Notes under the pieces: model-generated
Told to the model about the DNA's origin: nothing
Seen by the model: only the letters and a program-made list of their open reading frames with translations
Databases searched by the model: none
In this document: positions 42,501 through 49,707 of the stretch, in pieces
Layout of the letters: the number at the start of each line of letters is the position of its first letter
Numbering within the stretch: position 1 is the first letter of the stretch
Program-made: the position numbers and the translations under genes
Assembly (NCBI GenBank): GCA_018715165.1
Contig: DVMC01000066.1
Span: 1 to 64,000 of the forward strand
Source of the DNA: Limiplasma pullistercoris
Lineage (GTDB): Bacteria > Bacillota > Clostridia > Christensenellales > Aristaeellaceae
Reading direction: 5' to 3'
DNA length: 64,000 bases

Positions 42501-44318
42501 CAGCTAACGGCGCTCAGCCGCGTGGAGGGCGGCGTGCTGGCGGAGAATCCCTGTGCGGAAGGCGTCGCGGGCCTGTTTGGCATAGACCCGCTTCCCACCA
42601 TGAGCACCACCATGAGTTCGGGCGTGTTTCAGGGGCTCTGGGGCGTGGCGCCCGCCGCGCTGTGCGGCGGCGAAAACCTGCCCAGCGACTTTGGCGACAC
42701 GGCCATCCTGTGCTATGAGGTGCGTCTCAAGCCCGGAGAAACGCGCACCGTCACAACGGCGCTGGCCCATGCGGCCGGTGCGGAATCGCTGCTTAACGCG
42801 CTGGAGGGCTTTCGGCGCGACGGCGCCACCTTGCGCCTGCATGCCGTGCGCCAGCAGTGGGAGGAGAATCTCAACCTTCTACGCTTCGACCTGCCCGACC
42901 CTGCCATGGCCCTGATGCTGGGCAGGTGGCTGCCCTATCAGGTGCAGGCTTCCCGTCTGTGGATGCGCGCAGCGTTCTATCAGGCGGGCGGCGCGCTGGG
43001 TTTCCGCGATCAGTTGCAGGATATGCTGTCCCTGCTGCATACCCGGTCGGAGGCGGCGCGCGCGCACCTTTTGGAATCCGCCGCGCATCAGTTTGAGGAA
43101 GGCGACGTACAGCACTGGTGGCATCCGCCCCGGTATGGCGTTCGAACCCGCATCAGCGACGACAAGCTGTTTTTGCCCTATGTAACCGCTCTGTACGTGC
43201 AGACCAGCGGCGACGCCTCCGTGCTGGGCGAAGAGGTCCCCTACCTGCATGGCGACCCGCTTTCCGAGGAGGAAACCGAGCGCCTGTTCACCCCGGAGGT
43301 GTCCGAAATCTCCGAGCCGCTCCGGCTGCACTGCCTGCGCGCCATCGACCACGTGGCATGCGGTGCGCACGGTCTGCCCCTCATGGGCGGCGGCGACTGG
43401 AATGACGGCATGAACCGCGTCGGCGGCGAAAACGGCGAAAGCGTGTGGCTAGGCATGTTCCTGTGCGAGGTGCTGCGCCTGTTCGCGCCTCTGTGCGAGC
43501 CGCCGGAAGCCCGGCGTCTGCTGGACCGCCGGAGCGCCCTGCTCACCGCGCTGGACCGCTATGCCTGGGATGGCGGATGGTACCTGCGCGCCTGGTACGA
43601 CGACGGGAGCCGTCTGGGCAGCTCCGCCAACGAGGAATGCCGCATCGACCTGCTGCCGCAGGCCTGGGGCGTGTTGTGCGGGGTATCGCGCGACCGCTGC
43701 GCCCTGGCCATGGACAATGCCTGGCGCATGCTCTACGAGCCGGACGTGGGCCTGATGAAGCTCTTTACCCCGCCCTTCCAGGGCCAGGAACAGCCCGGCT
43801 ATATCGCGGCGTACCTGCCCGGCGTCAGGGAAAACGGCGGGCAGTATACCCACGCCGCCTGCTGGGCTGTGGCTGCGCTGCATCAGCTGGGACAGGACGA
43901 CCGCGCCTGGGAGCTGGCCTCGGCCCTGCTGCCCGTCCGCCATGCCGCCACGCGCCAGCTGGCCCTGCGCTACCGCGTGGAGCCCTACGCGCTGGCCGCG
44001 GACGTTTATGCCAATCCCCAGCAGCGCGGGCGCGGCGGGTGGACCTGGTACACCGGCAGCGCCAGCTGGCTTCAGTACGTGGTGCTGACGCAGCTTCTGG
44101 GCTTTCAAAAGACGGGCAACGTGCTGCGCTTCCGGCCTGTGGCCCCTGCCGGCTGGGATGACCTGCGCGTGACCTACCGCTTCGGCACGGCCACCTACCA
44201 CCTGCATGCCTCGCGCGACTGTCCCTTCCCCACTGCGGACGGCGAGCAGCTGCGCGACGGCCGGCTGATTCTCACCGACGACGGGCGCATCCACGAGGCC
44301 ATCTTCCCCCTGCGCTGA
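36513..44318 (+). CDS. ndvB: cyclic beta-1,2-glucan synthase homologue (NdvB/ChvB type)
   Basis: 2601 residues. Membrane enzyme that makes beta-1,2-glucan. In order: an N-terminal membrane helix; a soluble region; membrane helices at about 385-425; a GT84 glycosyltransferase domain (about 450-760) with the acidic motif TLDSDTILPPG; more helices (about 770-910); a glycoamylase-like domain (about 925-1400; SHRTSPTNIGLYL, HYDLLASESRLLSFVAIMLG); and a C-terminal GH94 phosphorylase-like domain (about 1840-2550) with its general-acid motif GGGDWNDGMNRVGG. This matches bacterial cyclic glucan synthases in order and size. ATG 36513 has GGAGG 8 nt upstream; longer readings from 36321 lack support. Confidence 0.93.
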   Translation: MHWIISAAGLAILFFLAWGTHRPAPRAYRDATLDDALPAHLKALAAETEGRGRARIRMPRGLLGSLERSVRFLNALPSQDLLPAARWLCDNGRFLQEEIAALRLALEGTPRLPRCSSGVPRVCLFARELIGHSAAAFDRDRLERAVAAWQSVAPFTVQETDCLPLALRLALLELLCASADQCMREQRARLSAVRMERLLRHGRERQAMRLFKRNEHESAFLEQLLSQVRTGEEAGRTLWLDRYFTRRGLSADGLAESEHSHQTESCLWVGNAVTSLRAVARTPWQRVLESVSAVHEALSTDRVYLGMDQESRAYYRGQVSLIAVRTGRPELSVCAGALSLAQGAGEGVRGHVGYYLLDDGLRQLLGYLQARRASGLVAPRARALLRLGSWAAFVALIAAAWALRLPWPVWPLFAGVFLYAAQQAATVVLLRRLRPRMVPRMQVERLDASTQTLVVCPTMLMDAGHAISMVKHLSVLHQANPDSHLHFLLLGDFQDSLTGTLSGDGDIVAAASAAVRALCEDTGHPFFYLQRERVFSARDHLYMSRERKRGSLETLLKLIDGRPVEDSFAYASLPLESLKGQYRYVITLDSDTILPPGSALRLVGSMLHPLQKRQKLQGRMRGVSVLQPRMEIAAHTVGSRLSLLLGGRGGADPYNALTADLAQDLYRRGTFMGKGIIDPAPFLDATERAVLPGCVLSHDLLEGELAGCAMASDITLYDGHPKTLKGFLYRLHRWTRGDWQLLAYVLPLFPRQWRPPSRALDAAGRRKIWHNLLRSLVAPMRVLLIAYAAFAGRTWLLLGALLLPELPYALPAGLRGLPALLARLAVLPCEAGMQADAIARTLYRLWFSRRSLLAWTTAAQLSRPSDKPPMLFFYLSMVTGAAVAGLSLLPGGTPAGLATGALWVAFPFALPWLEQPVTRPPRPTGYMREVLTRVAKGTLTFFETAMTDADHGLPPDNVQIEPNKGVSHRTSPTNIGLYLCALAAAERLRLLAPDEMARRMEDTLATLEALPKWQGHLYNWYDTRTLEPLEPPFISSVDSGNLAACLLTCAQGVRVLLPQLSACYHSLAARMDALAEGMRFTALFDAEAELFRIGVHPLEESPSTGHYDLLASESRLLSFVAIMLGQAPVRHWWRLGRLYTRVRGAGQTLISYNGTMFEYLMPLLFQPTVPLTLLDGVCRAAVKAQARCRRGGVFGVSESGYYAFDPNLYYLYKAFGLPRLSLDPDQRSDVIAPYATFLAMQTDLKSAFQNLLRLMSLGMEGPLGMFEAADFSPARTDGQPMRIVRSHMAHHQGMILLAVCNVLEEGYISGLFSSLPRAQAYRLLLEERPFRARGLIRRPLRRTARETPLSAAPARRAAEPMRFPIDAHLLHGAGTTWMIDAQGGGFLSRNGVMLTRFSECCRLPSGMRFYLRDSQSGAYWNVTDPGLTQSVSFETAQAVFAHERFQVESELRLFVNPLDGVALACLTLKNHSGMERMMEVCSYLEPALASQRDDAAHPAFQNLFLRTGRLGKYGVAAMRRSRGPSEESRRLWHLMATDASLTMLRVQTDRAAFLGRGRTIYAPRALEMPISAVADTLGDVIEPCLSLRGQFVLPPGGRLQFVFATSLPGESEAPGAFLERYGQVDGALRAYAPALTRGLVTARYLGLAPGMLGGVSRLVGALCYTGQPAQLRYAAENALPLRALWSMGIGGDLPILLLECREGKDLSLVQLLLKAHAWYRMHGLWVDLVLAVTQPSGYGHPLRERLSALAQACHSHELIGKESGVHLFDNLTADQLGLLRAAARVVLSTDGGSLEEQLRALEMSVRARPLYTCRPSAEWKPALPEADATLFDNGYGGFTRDGGDYRITLPAGRQTPAPWCNPLCSDRFGTLAGESGLVFTYAHNSHSGRLTRWPNDSVTPRGEENFFLRDDAHRLLWSLTRQPMGHNMPVRVTHAPGETVYESSCYGVYCRMSCFTDGEAAIGARVIQLRNEDRVERVMTLMHTCIFSPGAQPSASQLTALSRVEGGVLAENPCAEGVAGLFGIDPLPTMSTTMSSGVFQGLWGVAPAALCGGENLPSDFGDTAILCYEVRLKPGETRTVTTALAHAAGAESLLNALEGFRRDGATLRLHAVRQQWEENLNLLRFDLPDPAMALMLGRWLPYQVQASRLWMRAAFYQAGGALGFRDQLQDMLSLLHTRSEAARAHLLESAAHQFEEGDVQHWWHPPRYGVRTRISDDKLFLPYVTALYVQTSGDASVLGEEVPYLHGDPLSEEETERLFTPEVSEISEPLRLHCLRAIDHVACGAHGLPLMGGGDWNDGMNRVGGENGESVWLGMFLCEVLRLFAPLCEPPEARRLLDRRSALLTALDRYAWDGGWYLRAWYDDGSRLGSSANEECRIDLLPQAWGVLCGVSRDRCALAMDNAWRMLYEPDVGLMKLFTPPFQGQEQPGYIAAYLPGVRENGGQYTHAACWAVAALHQLGQDDRAWELASALLPVRHAATRQLALRYRVEPYALAADVYANPQQRGRGGWTWYTGSASWLQYVVLTQLLGFQKTGNVLRFRPVAPAGWDDLRVTYRFGTATYHLHASRDCPFPTADGEQLRDGRLILTDDGRIHEAIFPLR

Positions 44319-44402
44319 CCGGCCGGCAGAGGCGTGGCGGCATCGCCACGGCAAACGCCGTTCGCTTTTGTCCCCTTGCCGGCGCGTTTTGGACGCAGCA
44401 AC

Positions 44403-44452
44403 AAGCCGGACGCTTCCCATGCCCCGCAGGGGGACCGGGAAGCGTCCGGCTT
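44403..44452. terminator. hairpin between convergent ndvB and glmS
   Basis: Perfect 16-bp stem (AAGCCGGACGCTTCCC at 44403-44418, GGGAAGCGTCCGGCTT at 44437-44452) with an 18-nt loop. T-tracts are poor on both sides, so it may act as a bidirectional terminator or only as an RNA end-protecting hairpin. Confidence 0.6.
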
Positions 44453-44471
44453 GCATGCGGCAAAGTCGCCT

Positions 44472-46295
44472 TTATTCCACTGTGACGCTCTTGGCCAGGT
44501 TGCGCGGCTTATCCACGTCGCAGCCGCGCGCCACCGCCATGCAATAGGCGAACAGCTGGAGCGGGATCACCGCCAGCAGGGGCGCGAGCAGATCGTACGC
44601 ATCCGGAACGGTAATTACCTCGTCCACCTGCCCGCATACCTTCGCGGCGAGGCTTTCGCGGCACACGGCCACGACCTGCGCGCCGCGCGCGGCCACCTCG
44701 CGCAGGTTGCTCATGGTCTTTTCCAAAAGAGCGGGCTGGGTGATGGCGGCCACCACCAGCCTTCCTTCCTTGAGCAGGGCGATGGGACCGTGCTTGAGCT
44801 CGCCCGCGGCGTAGGCCTCGCTGAAGATGTAGCTGACCTCCTTGAGCTTGAGCGCCGCTTCCATGCACAGGGCGTAATCCAGCCCGCGCCCCACGAAAAA
44901 CACATGCCGCTTTTGGCTGAGCATGCTGGTGAGGCGCTGGAGCTGCTCCTCCACGCCAAGCGCCTGCTCGGCCTTGCGGGGCAAGGCGGAAAGCTCCTCC
45001 CTGAGCTGCGTTGCGCGCTCCGGGCTGATCTGCCCGCGCAGGTCCGCCAACGCCACGGCCAGCATCACCATCAGTTCGGCCTGGGTGATGTACGCCTTGG
45101 TGCTGGCCACGGCAATCTCCGGGCCCGCATAGGTGTAGAGGGTGTTTTCCTCCCCCACCTCGCGCGTGATGGTCGAGCCCACCACGTTGCACACCGCCAT
45201 CACCCGCGCGCCCCGGCGCTTGGCCTCGCGCAGGGCGGCCAGGGTATCGGCAGTTTCTCCGCTCTGCGATACGGCGATGAACAGCTCGTTTTCCCCCACG
45301 ATGGGGTCGCGATAGCGGTATTCGCTGGCGATCTCGGCCTCCACGGGCACGCGCGCCAGCCGCTCGATGGCATACTTGCCCACCATGCCCGCGTGATACG
45401 CCGTGCCGCACGCAACGATGCTGATCTTGCGAAGCGCGCGCGCCTCCTCGCGCGTGATGGGCAGCCAGTCATATCCGGCCGCCCTGGGGGTGAAGGTGCT
45501 TTGCAGGGCCGTGGGCTGCTCATGAATCTCCTTGAGCATGTAGTGGGCATATCCGCCCTTTTCGGCGCTGGAAAGGTCCCAGTCCACATGGAACACCGCA
45601 TGCTGACGGGTCTTGCCGTAGGCGTCGTACACGCTCACGCCGCGGCGGTCCAGCACGCCGATCTCCCGGTCCTGCAGGAAAATCACGTCGCGCGTATGGC
45701 TGAGCAGCGCCGGAATATCCGACGCAATGAAGCCCTCCCCGTCCCTGGCGCCAATGACCAGCGGGCTGTCGTTGCGCGCGCAGTAGAGCACGTCCGGCTC
45801 CTGGTCGCAGATCACGCCCAGGGCGTAGCTGCCCTCCAGCATGCCCATGGCGCGGATGAGCGCGCGGCGCATATCGCCCTCGTAAAGGTGATTGAGCAGA
45901 TGGGCGATCACCTCGGTGTCCGTCTGGCTGACGAAGCGCGCGCCGGTGCTCTCCAGGTACCGGCGCAGGGATTCATGGTTTTCGATGATGCCGTTGTGCA
46001 CCACCGCGATGCCGCCCTTGACGTCCGTATGGGGATGGGCGTTGAGGTCGCTGGGTTCGCCGTGCGTGGCCCAGCGCGTGTGGCCGATGCCGATCACGCC
46101 CTCCACCGGGCTTTGGTCAAGCAGGTTTTTGAGGTTTTCCAGCCTGCCCTTGGCCTTGCGCACGTTGATGCGCCCCTCCGGCCCGATCACCGCCACGCCT
46201 GCGCTGTCGTAGCCCCGATAGGAAAGCCTCTCCAGTCCCTCAACAAGAACGGGAGAGGCCTGCTTGCTTCCGATATAGCCGACGATTCCGCACAT
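44472..46295 (-). CDS. glmS: glutamine-fructose-6-phosphate aminotransferase (isomerizing)
   Basis: 607 residues, complete. It makes glucosamine-6-phosphate for peptidoglycan. The N-terminal cysteine (MCGIVGYIGSK) is the glutaminase nucleophile, followed by RLSYRGYDSAGVAV and the Ntn domain to about 235. Two SIS sugar-isomerase domains follow (CGTAYHAGMVGKYAIERLAR; SQSGETADTLAALREAKRRG; FFVGRGLDYALCMEAALKLK), and the conserved C-terminus NLAKSVTVE closes it. The promoter sits just upstream; the short leader has no room for a glmS ribozyme. Confidence 0.97.
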   Translation of the reverse strand: MCGIVGYIGSKQASPVLVEGLERLSYRGYDSAGVAVIGPEGRINVRKAKGRLENLKNLLDQSPVEGVIGIGHTRWATHGEPSDLNAHPHTDVKGGIAVVHNGIIENHESLRRYLESTGARFVSQTDTEVIAHLLNHLYEGDMRRALIRAMGMLEGSYALGVICDQEPDVLYCARNDSPLVIGARDGEGFIASDIPALLSHTRDVIFLQDREIGVLDRRGVSVYDAYGKTRQHAVFHVDWDLSSAEKGGYAHYMLKEIHEQPTALQSTFTPRAAGYDWLPITREEARALRKISIVACGTAYHAGMVGKYAIERLARVPVEAEIASEYRYRDPIVGENELFIAVSQSGETADTLAALREAKRRGARVMAVCNVVGSTITREVGEENTLYTYAGPEIAVASTKAYITQAELMVMLAVALADLRGQISPERATQLREELSALPRKAEQALGVEEQLQRLTSMLSQKRHVFFVGRGLDYALCMEAALKLKEVSYIFSEAYAAGELKHGPIALLKEGRLVVAAITQPALLEKTMSNLREVAARGAQVVAVCRESLAAKVCGQVDEVITVPDAYDLLAPLLAVIPLQLFAYCMAVARGCDVDKPRNLAKSVTVE

Positions 46296-46334
46296 GCCTG
46301 ATGCCTCCGTCTTAAATGTTATGAAACGTATTGA

Positions 46335-46363
46335 AATGTATCACATTGTATCTTCATTGTCAA
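46335..46363 (-). promoter_or_regulatory. sigma-A promoter of glmS
   Basis: Leftward TTGACA (46363-46358), 17-bp spacer, TACATT (46340-46335). The -35 and most of the spacer lie inside the last codons of the spoIIQ-type gene. The leader to ATG 46295 is about 33 nt. Confidence 0.75.
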
Positions 46364-47063
46364 CCCCCAAAAATACGGCGATTGGGTCCACCGGCCGGCC
46401 GTCCTTCCAGATTTCCAGGTGCAGGTGCGGCTCCGCGTCGCTTTCGGCCAGCACGCCGTTGCCCGCATGGCCGATGGTCTGGCCCTGCGCCACGGGGTCG
46501 CCCGCGCGCACGTAGTCCGCGCTGCTCAACCCCGCGTACACGCTCTGGTAGCCGTCCTCATGGGTGATGCGCACGCACAGACCCAGCTGGTTATCCTCCC
46601 ACACGGCATCCACGACGCCCGCGCCGCAGGCCTTGACCACCTCGCCGTATGCCACGAGCAGGTCGATGCCGGGATGAACCTGCCAGACGTCGGTTTTGGA
46701 AAAGTACTGCGGCTCCGTCACGGAGAAGCCGCGGTCGGTAAAGCCGCTCACCGGCTGGGAAAAGCGCAAAGGCGCCTGCGTGGGTACGGCCAACTGGCTC
46801 GCGCCGCGGCTTTCCACCAGGGCCTTGGCGTCGCTCAAGGTCTGCGCCCCCTGCGAACCGCCCGCGGCCAGCGCCTCCTCGCCCGTATCCGCCGCGGCGG
46901 GCGGCTCCTCCCATTGATCGCGCAGCTGAAAGGTGTAGAGCGCGCTGAGCAGGATCACCAGCACGCACACCGCCAGCACGATGTAGAAGCCCTGCTTCTC
47001 CATCAGGCGGTCGTAGCGGGCATAGACCCGACGCAGCCCCTCCAGAAAGCGATTGTTCTGCAT
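46341..47063 (-). CDS. spoIIQ: SpoIIQ-type M23 peptidase family protein
   Basis: 240 residues. Short basic N-terminus, one membrane helix (FYIVLAVCVLVILLSALYTF, about 26-45), a linker, and a LytM/M23 domain with zinc ligands preserved (HPGIDLLVAYGE, HLHLEIWKDGRPVDP). In B. subtilis SpoIIQ lacks one ligand, while clostridial forms keep them, as here. Forespore SpoIIQ pairs with SpoIIIAH across the engulfing membranes. The gene follows spoIID by about 50 nt, the clostridial spoIID-spoIIQ order, which decides the call over a generic M23 protein. ATG 47063 has GGAGGG 6 nt upstream. Confidence 0.8.
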   Translation of the reverse strand: MQNNRFLEGLRRVYARYDRLMEKQGFYIVLAVCVLVILLSALYTFQLRDQWEEPPAAADTGEEALAAGGSQGAQTLSDAKALVESRGASQLAVPTQAPLRFSQPVSGFTDRGFSVTEPQYFSKTDVWQVHPGIDLLVAYGEVVKACGAGVVDAVWEDNQLGLCVRITHEDGYQSVYAGLSSADYVRAGDPVAQGQTIGHAGNGVLAESDAEPHLHLEIWKDGRPVDPIAVFLGVDNEDTM

Positions 47064-47114
47064 ACACATCCCTCCGGGCATAGGTTGGCCCGGAGGGAGA
47101 CATGCTATGCGGTT

Positions 47115-48227
47115 TCAGCGTTTTTCAACCGCAACGCCGGGATAGTAATGGGTGAGGATGGCACGGTAATCCGCCCCGTCGGCCGCCATGCTGTTGGCCC
47201 CGGCCTGGCTCATCCCCACGCCGTGCCCATATCCCCGCTGATGGAAGGTGGCGCCGCTTCCGTCCATGGACAGCGTAAACCAGGTGCTCCGCAGCCCCAG
47301 CGCCTGCCGGAAGGCCGTGGCTTCCACCTCCCTGCCGCCCACCAGCATGGCTGCCACGCGGCCGGTATCCGTATAGCCCGCCACCGCAAGGGTGCGCTCC
47401 ACCTCATCCGCAGTCAGCTCCAGCCCGAACGCCTCTCCCAGCGAAGCGGCCATTTCATCAAAGGTGAAAAACGTATCCTCCAGAAAGCCCAGCGCGCCCT
47501 CCTCCCCGGCGCTCTCCACGCTGACCAGATAGGGCAGCGCCTCTGAAAACACCGTCTGCGCCGCCTCTGTGCGCCCGCCGCTGATGGCATGGTACATCAC
47601 CGTGATGGGTTGGCCGCCGTAGGTGACCAGCTCGTCCCTGGTGGCGGCAACCGCCTCCAGCACGCGGTCGCGGTAGGCGGTATATTCCTCGCCCCACAGT
47701 TCGCGGCACTGGGCAGGGGTGGCGTATCCCTGGCAGTGCGCGCTGTCGGTGCAGATGTCCGCACCCGCGTGGAGCGCGCATCCGCCGTTCTCCACCTGCC
47801 ATATCGCGCGTGTGCGCGCGGCCACCGCCTGCGCCTTGAGCGCCTCCAGATGATAGGCGGCGGGCATCTCTGCCGCCACCACGCCGCAAACGTAGCTTTC
47901 CAGCTCCATCTCCGCCACGCGCCCCTCATCGGCCAGATAGACCGAGATCATCTGCCGCTCCTCGCCATTCATCAGCCGGTCCAGCGCCTGGCCTTCCTCC
48001 CCCATGGCCTCCTCGCGGATGGTCTGGGCCTGCGCCTCCTGCGCGCCCGGCAGCCACAGCCGCAAAATGCGCACGAGCCGCGTGGGCAGCAGCACCCGCG
48101 CCTGCCACAGAGGGGTCTGGATGTCCTCCAGCTGCGGCCCCGTCAGGGGCGCACCCACCATTCTCCACATCAGTGCCAGCGCCAGCAGCGCGGCGGACAG
48201 CCATACCGGCGGATAGCCATGCCTCAT
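47115..48227 (-). CDS. spoIID: stage II sporulation protein D
   Basis: 370 residues. Lytic transglycosylase of the engulfment machinery with SpoIIM and SpoIIP. Membrane anchor near the N-terminus (WLSAALLALALMWRMVGAPL) and the SpoIID domain with the catalytic glutamate (VVAAEMPAAYHLEALKAQAV). The cysteine/histidine segment CTDSAHCQGYATPAQC and the C-terminal GRGYGHGVGMSQ-like motif (QRGYGHGVGMSQAGANSMAA) are present. ATG 48227 has GGAGGG 7 nt upstream; a longer frame to 48521 crosses the divergent promoter and is rejected. Confidence 0.92.
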   Translation of the reverse strand: MRHGYPPVWLSAALLALALMWRMVGAPLTGPQLEDIQTPLWQARVLLPTRLVRILRLWLPGAQEAQAQTIREEAMGEEGQALDRLMNGEERQMISVYLADEGRVAEMELESYVCGVVAAEMPAAYHLEALKAQAVAARTRAIWQVENGGCALHAGADICTDSAHCQGYATPAQCRELWGEEYTAYRDRVLEAVAATRDELVTYGGQPITVMYHAISGGRTEAAQTVFSEALPYLVSVESAGEEGALGFLEDTFFTFDEMAASLGEAFGLELTADEVERTLAVAGYTDTGRVAAMLVGGREVEATAFRQALGLRSTWFTLSMDGSGATFHQRGYGHGVGMSQAGANSMAADGADYRAILTHYYPGVAVEKR

Positions 48228-48284
48228 ACTGCATCCCTCCGCGGCAGGATATGCGCGTTTTTTTCCCTCCATGACCAGCAGGGA

Positions 48285-48313
48285 TTGCCATTGGTGCTTC
48301 GTTTTTATACAAT
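48285..48313 (+). promoter_or_regulatory. sigma-A promoter of the carboxypeptidase gene
   Basis: TTGCCA (48285-48290), 17-bp spacer, TACAAT (48308-48313), same architecture as the gltBD promoter. RBS GGGAAGGAG at 48332-48340. Confidence 0.75.
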
Positions 48314-48351
48314 GGAGCCATGCCTGATAGCGGGAAGGAGTCGAACGAAAG

Positions 48352-49707
48352 ATGAAACGGTTGCTTGCGCTGCTTTTGCTCCTGACGGTAGCGTTCTGCG
48401 CCCCAGCCGCGGCGGAAACGGCGCGCCGTCCGCTCGCCTCCGGCGACACGGGCGAAGCGGTGGCGGAATTGCAGCAGCGCCTCCAGGACCTCGGCCTGTC
48501 CACGGGCGAGGCCGACGGCATCTACGGCAAGCAGACCGCCGCCGGGGTCACAGAGGCACAGCGCCTCCTGGCCGCCGCCGGATATGACGTAGCCCAGACC
48601 GGTGAGGCCGATGCGGATACCCTGGCGCTTTTGTTCGATCCGGAGGCGGAGGCCACGCTGCGCACCCTGCGGCTGGGCAGTCAGGGTGACCGCGTGCGTC
48701 AGCTGCAAAGCCGGCTAATTGATCTCAAGCTCCTCTCCGACGATGCGGACGGCGTCTATGGCAACAATACCGAAGCCGCCGTGAGGCTGTTCCAGCAGCG
48801 CATGATTCAGCTGGGCCTGACCGGACTTACGCTGGACGGCGTAGCCACGCCGGGCCTGGTGGACCTGATGATGAGCGACCTGAGCGTATACGGCTTCGAG
48901 GCGCCCATCTACTTTGACGAAAGCGCTCCCCTGGCGCTGAGCGAGGACGACCTGTATGCCAAGGCCTGCATCGTGATGGAGGCATCCACAGGAACCGTGC
49001 TGTTTTCCCACGAAGCCGATACGCAGCTCTATCCCGCCAGCACCACCAAGATCATGACCCTGCTGCTGGCTTTGGAGCGCGGCGGACTGGAGGAGGAAAT
49101 CACCATTCCCGCCTGCGCGGCGGACGTGCCCAAGGACAGCTCGCTGGTGCCCGTGTATGAGGGCGAACAGATGACCATGCTGGATCTGTTGTATGGCCTG
49201 ATGATCCGTTCCGGCAACGACGCGGCCAACGCTGTGGCCGAGCTGTGCGCCGGCAGCGTGGAGGCCTTTGTGGCCCGCATGAACGCCCGCGCCCATGAGC
49301 TGGGCATGACCGGCACCCACTTCGTCAACCCCCACGGCTACCACGATCCGGAGCACTACACCACTGCGCGTGACCTGGCGATCCTCACCCGGCAGGGGTT
49401 GACCGACCCCACCTTCTGCCAGATCGTCACCTGCCTGCGCTATACGCTTCCTGCGACCTCCAAGCGGGAGCCGCTGGTCATCGAAAACGCCTATGAAATT
49501 TTTAAGCCCGACTCGCCCTACTATATCGAGGGCGCGGCGGGCGTCAAGAGCGGATATACGTCAAAGGCGGGCTTCTGCTACGTAGGCGCGGCGCAGCGAA
49601 ACGGTCAAACCTTGATCGCCGTCATTCTGGACGCCCCCACGCGCAACCGCGCCTGGACCGATTTGAAAAGGCTGTTTGCCTATGGCTTTGCGTTTCTGGC
49701 GTCCTAA
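48352..49707 (+). CDS. serine-type D-Ala-D-Ala carboxypeptidase with two peptidoglycan-binding domains
   Basis: 451 residues. It trims the terminal D-alanine of peptidoglycan stem peptides. A signal peptide (KRLLALLLLLTVAFCAPAAA) is followed by two PG_binding_1 repeats (about 25-90 and 97-170; DTGEAVAELQQRLQDLGLST and SQGDRVRQLQSRLIDLKLLS). The penicillin-binding S11 peptidase domain follows, with SxxK (PASTTKIM, Ser about 229), SxN (RSGNDAAN, about 287) and KSG in place of KTG (GVKSGYTS, about 400). DacF/DacB-like. It converges on the MATE gene with a 4-bp stop overlap. Confidence 0.92.
   Translation: MKRLLALLLLLTVAFCAPAAAETARRPLASGDTGEAVAELQQRLQDLGLSTGEADGIYGKQTAAGVTEAQRLLAAAGYDVAQTGEADADTLALLFDPEAEATLRTLRLGSQGDRVRQLQSRLIDLKLLSDDADGVYGNNTEAAVRLFQQRMIQLGLTGLTLDGVATPGLVDLMMSDLSVYGFEAPIYFDESAPLALSEDDLYAKACIVMEASTGTVLFSHEADTQLYPASTTKIMTLLLALERGGLEEEITIPACAADVPKDSSLVPVYEGEQMTMLDLLYGLMIRSGNDAANAVAELCAGSVEAFVARMNARAHELGMTGTHFVNPHGYHDPEHYTTARDLAILTRQGLTDPTFCQIVTCLRYTLPATSKREPLVIENAYEIFKPDSPYYIEGAAGVKSGYTSKAGFCYVGAAQRNGQTLIAVILDAPTRNRAWTDLKRLFAYGFAFLAS

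Noticed and set aside
46296..46340. glmS ribozyme in the glmS leader
   Set aside because: The leader is only about 33-45 nt and has no matching structure.
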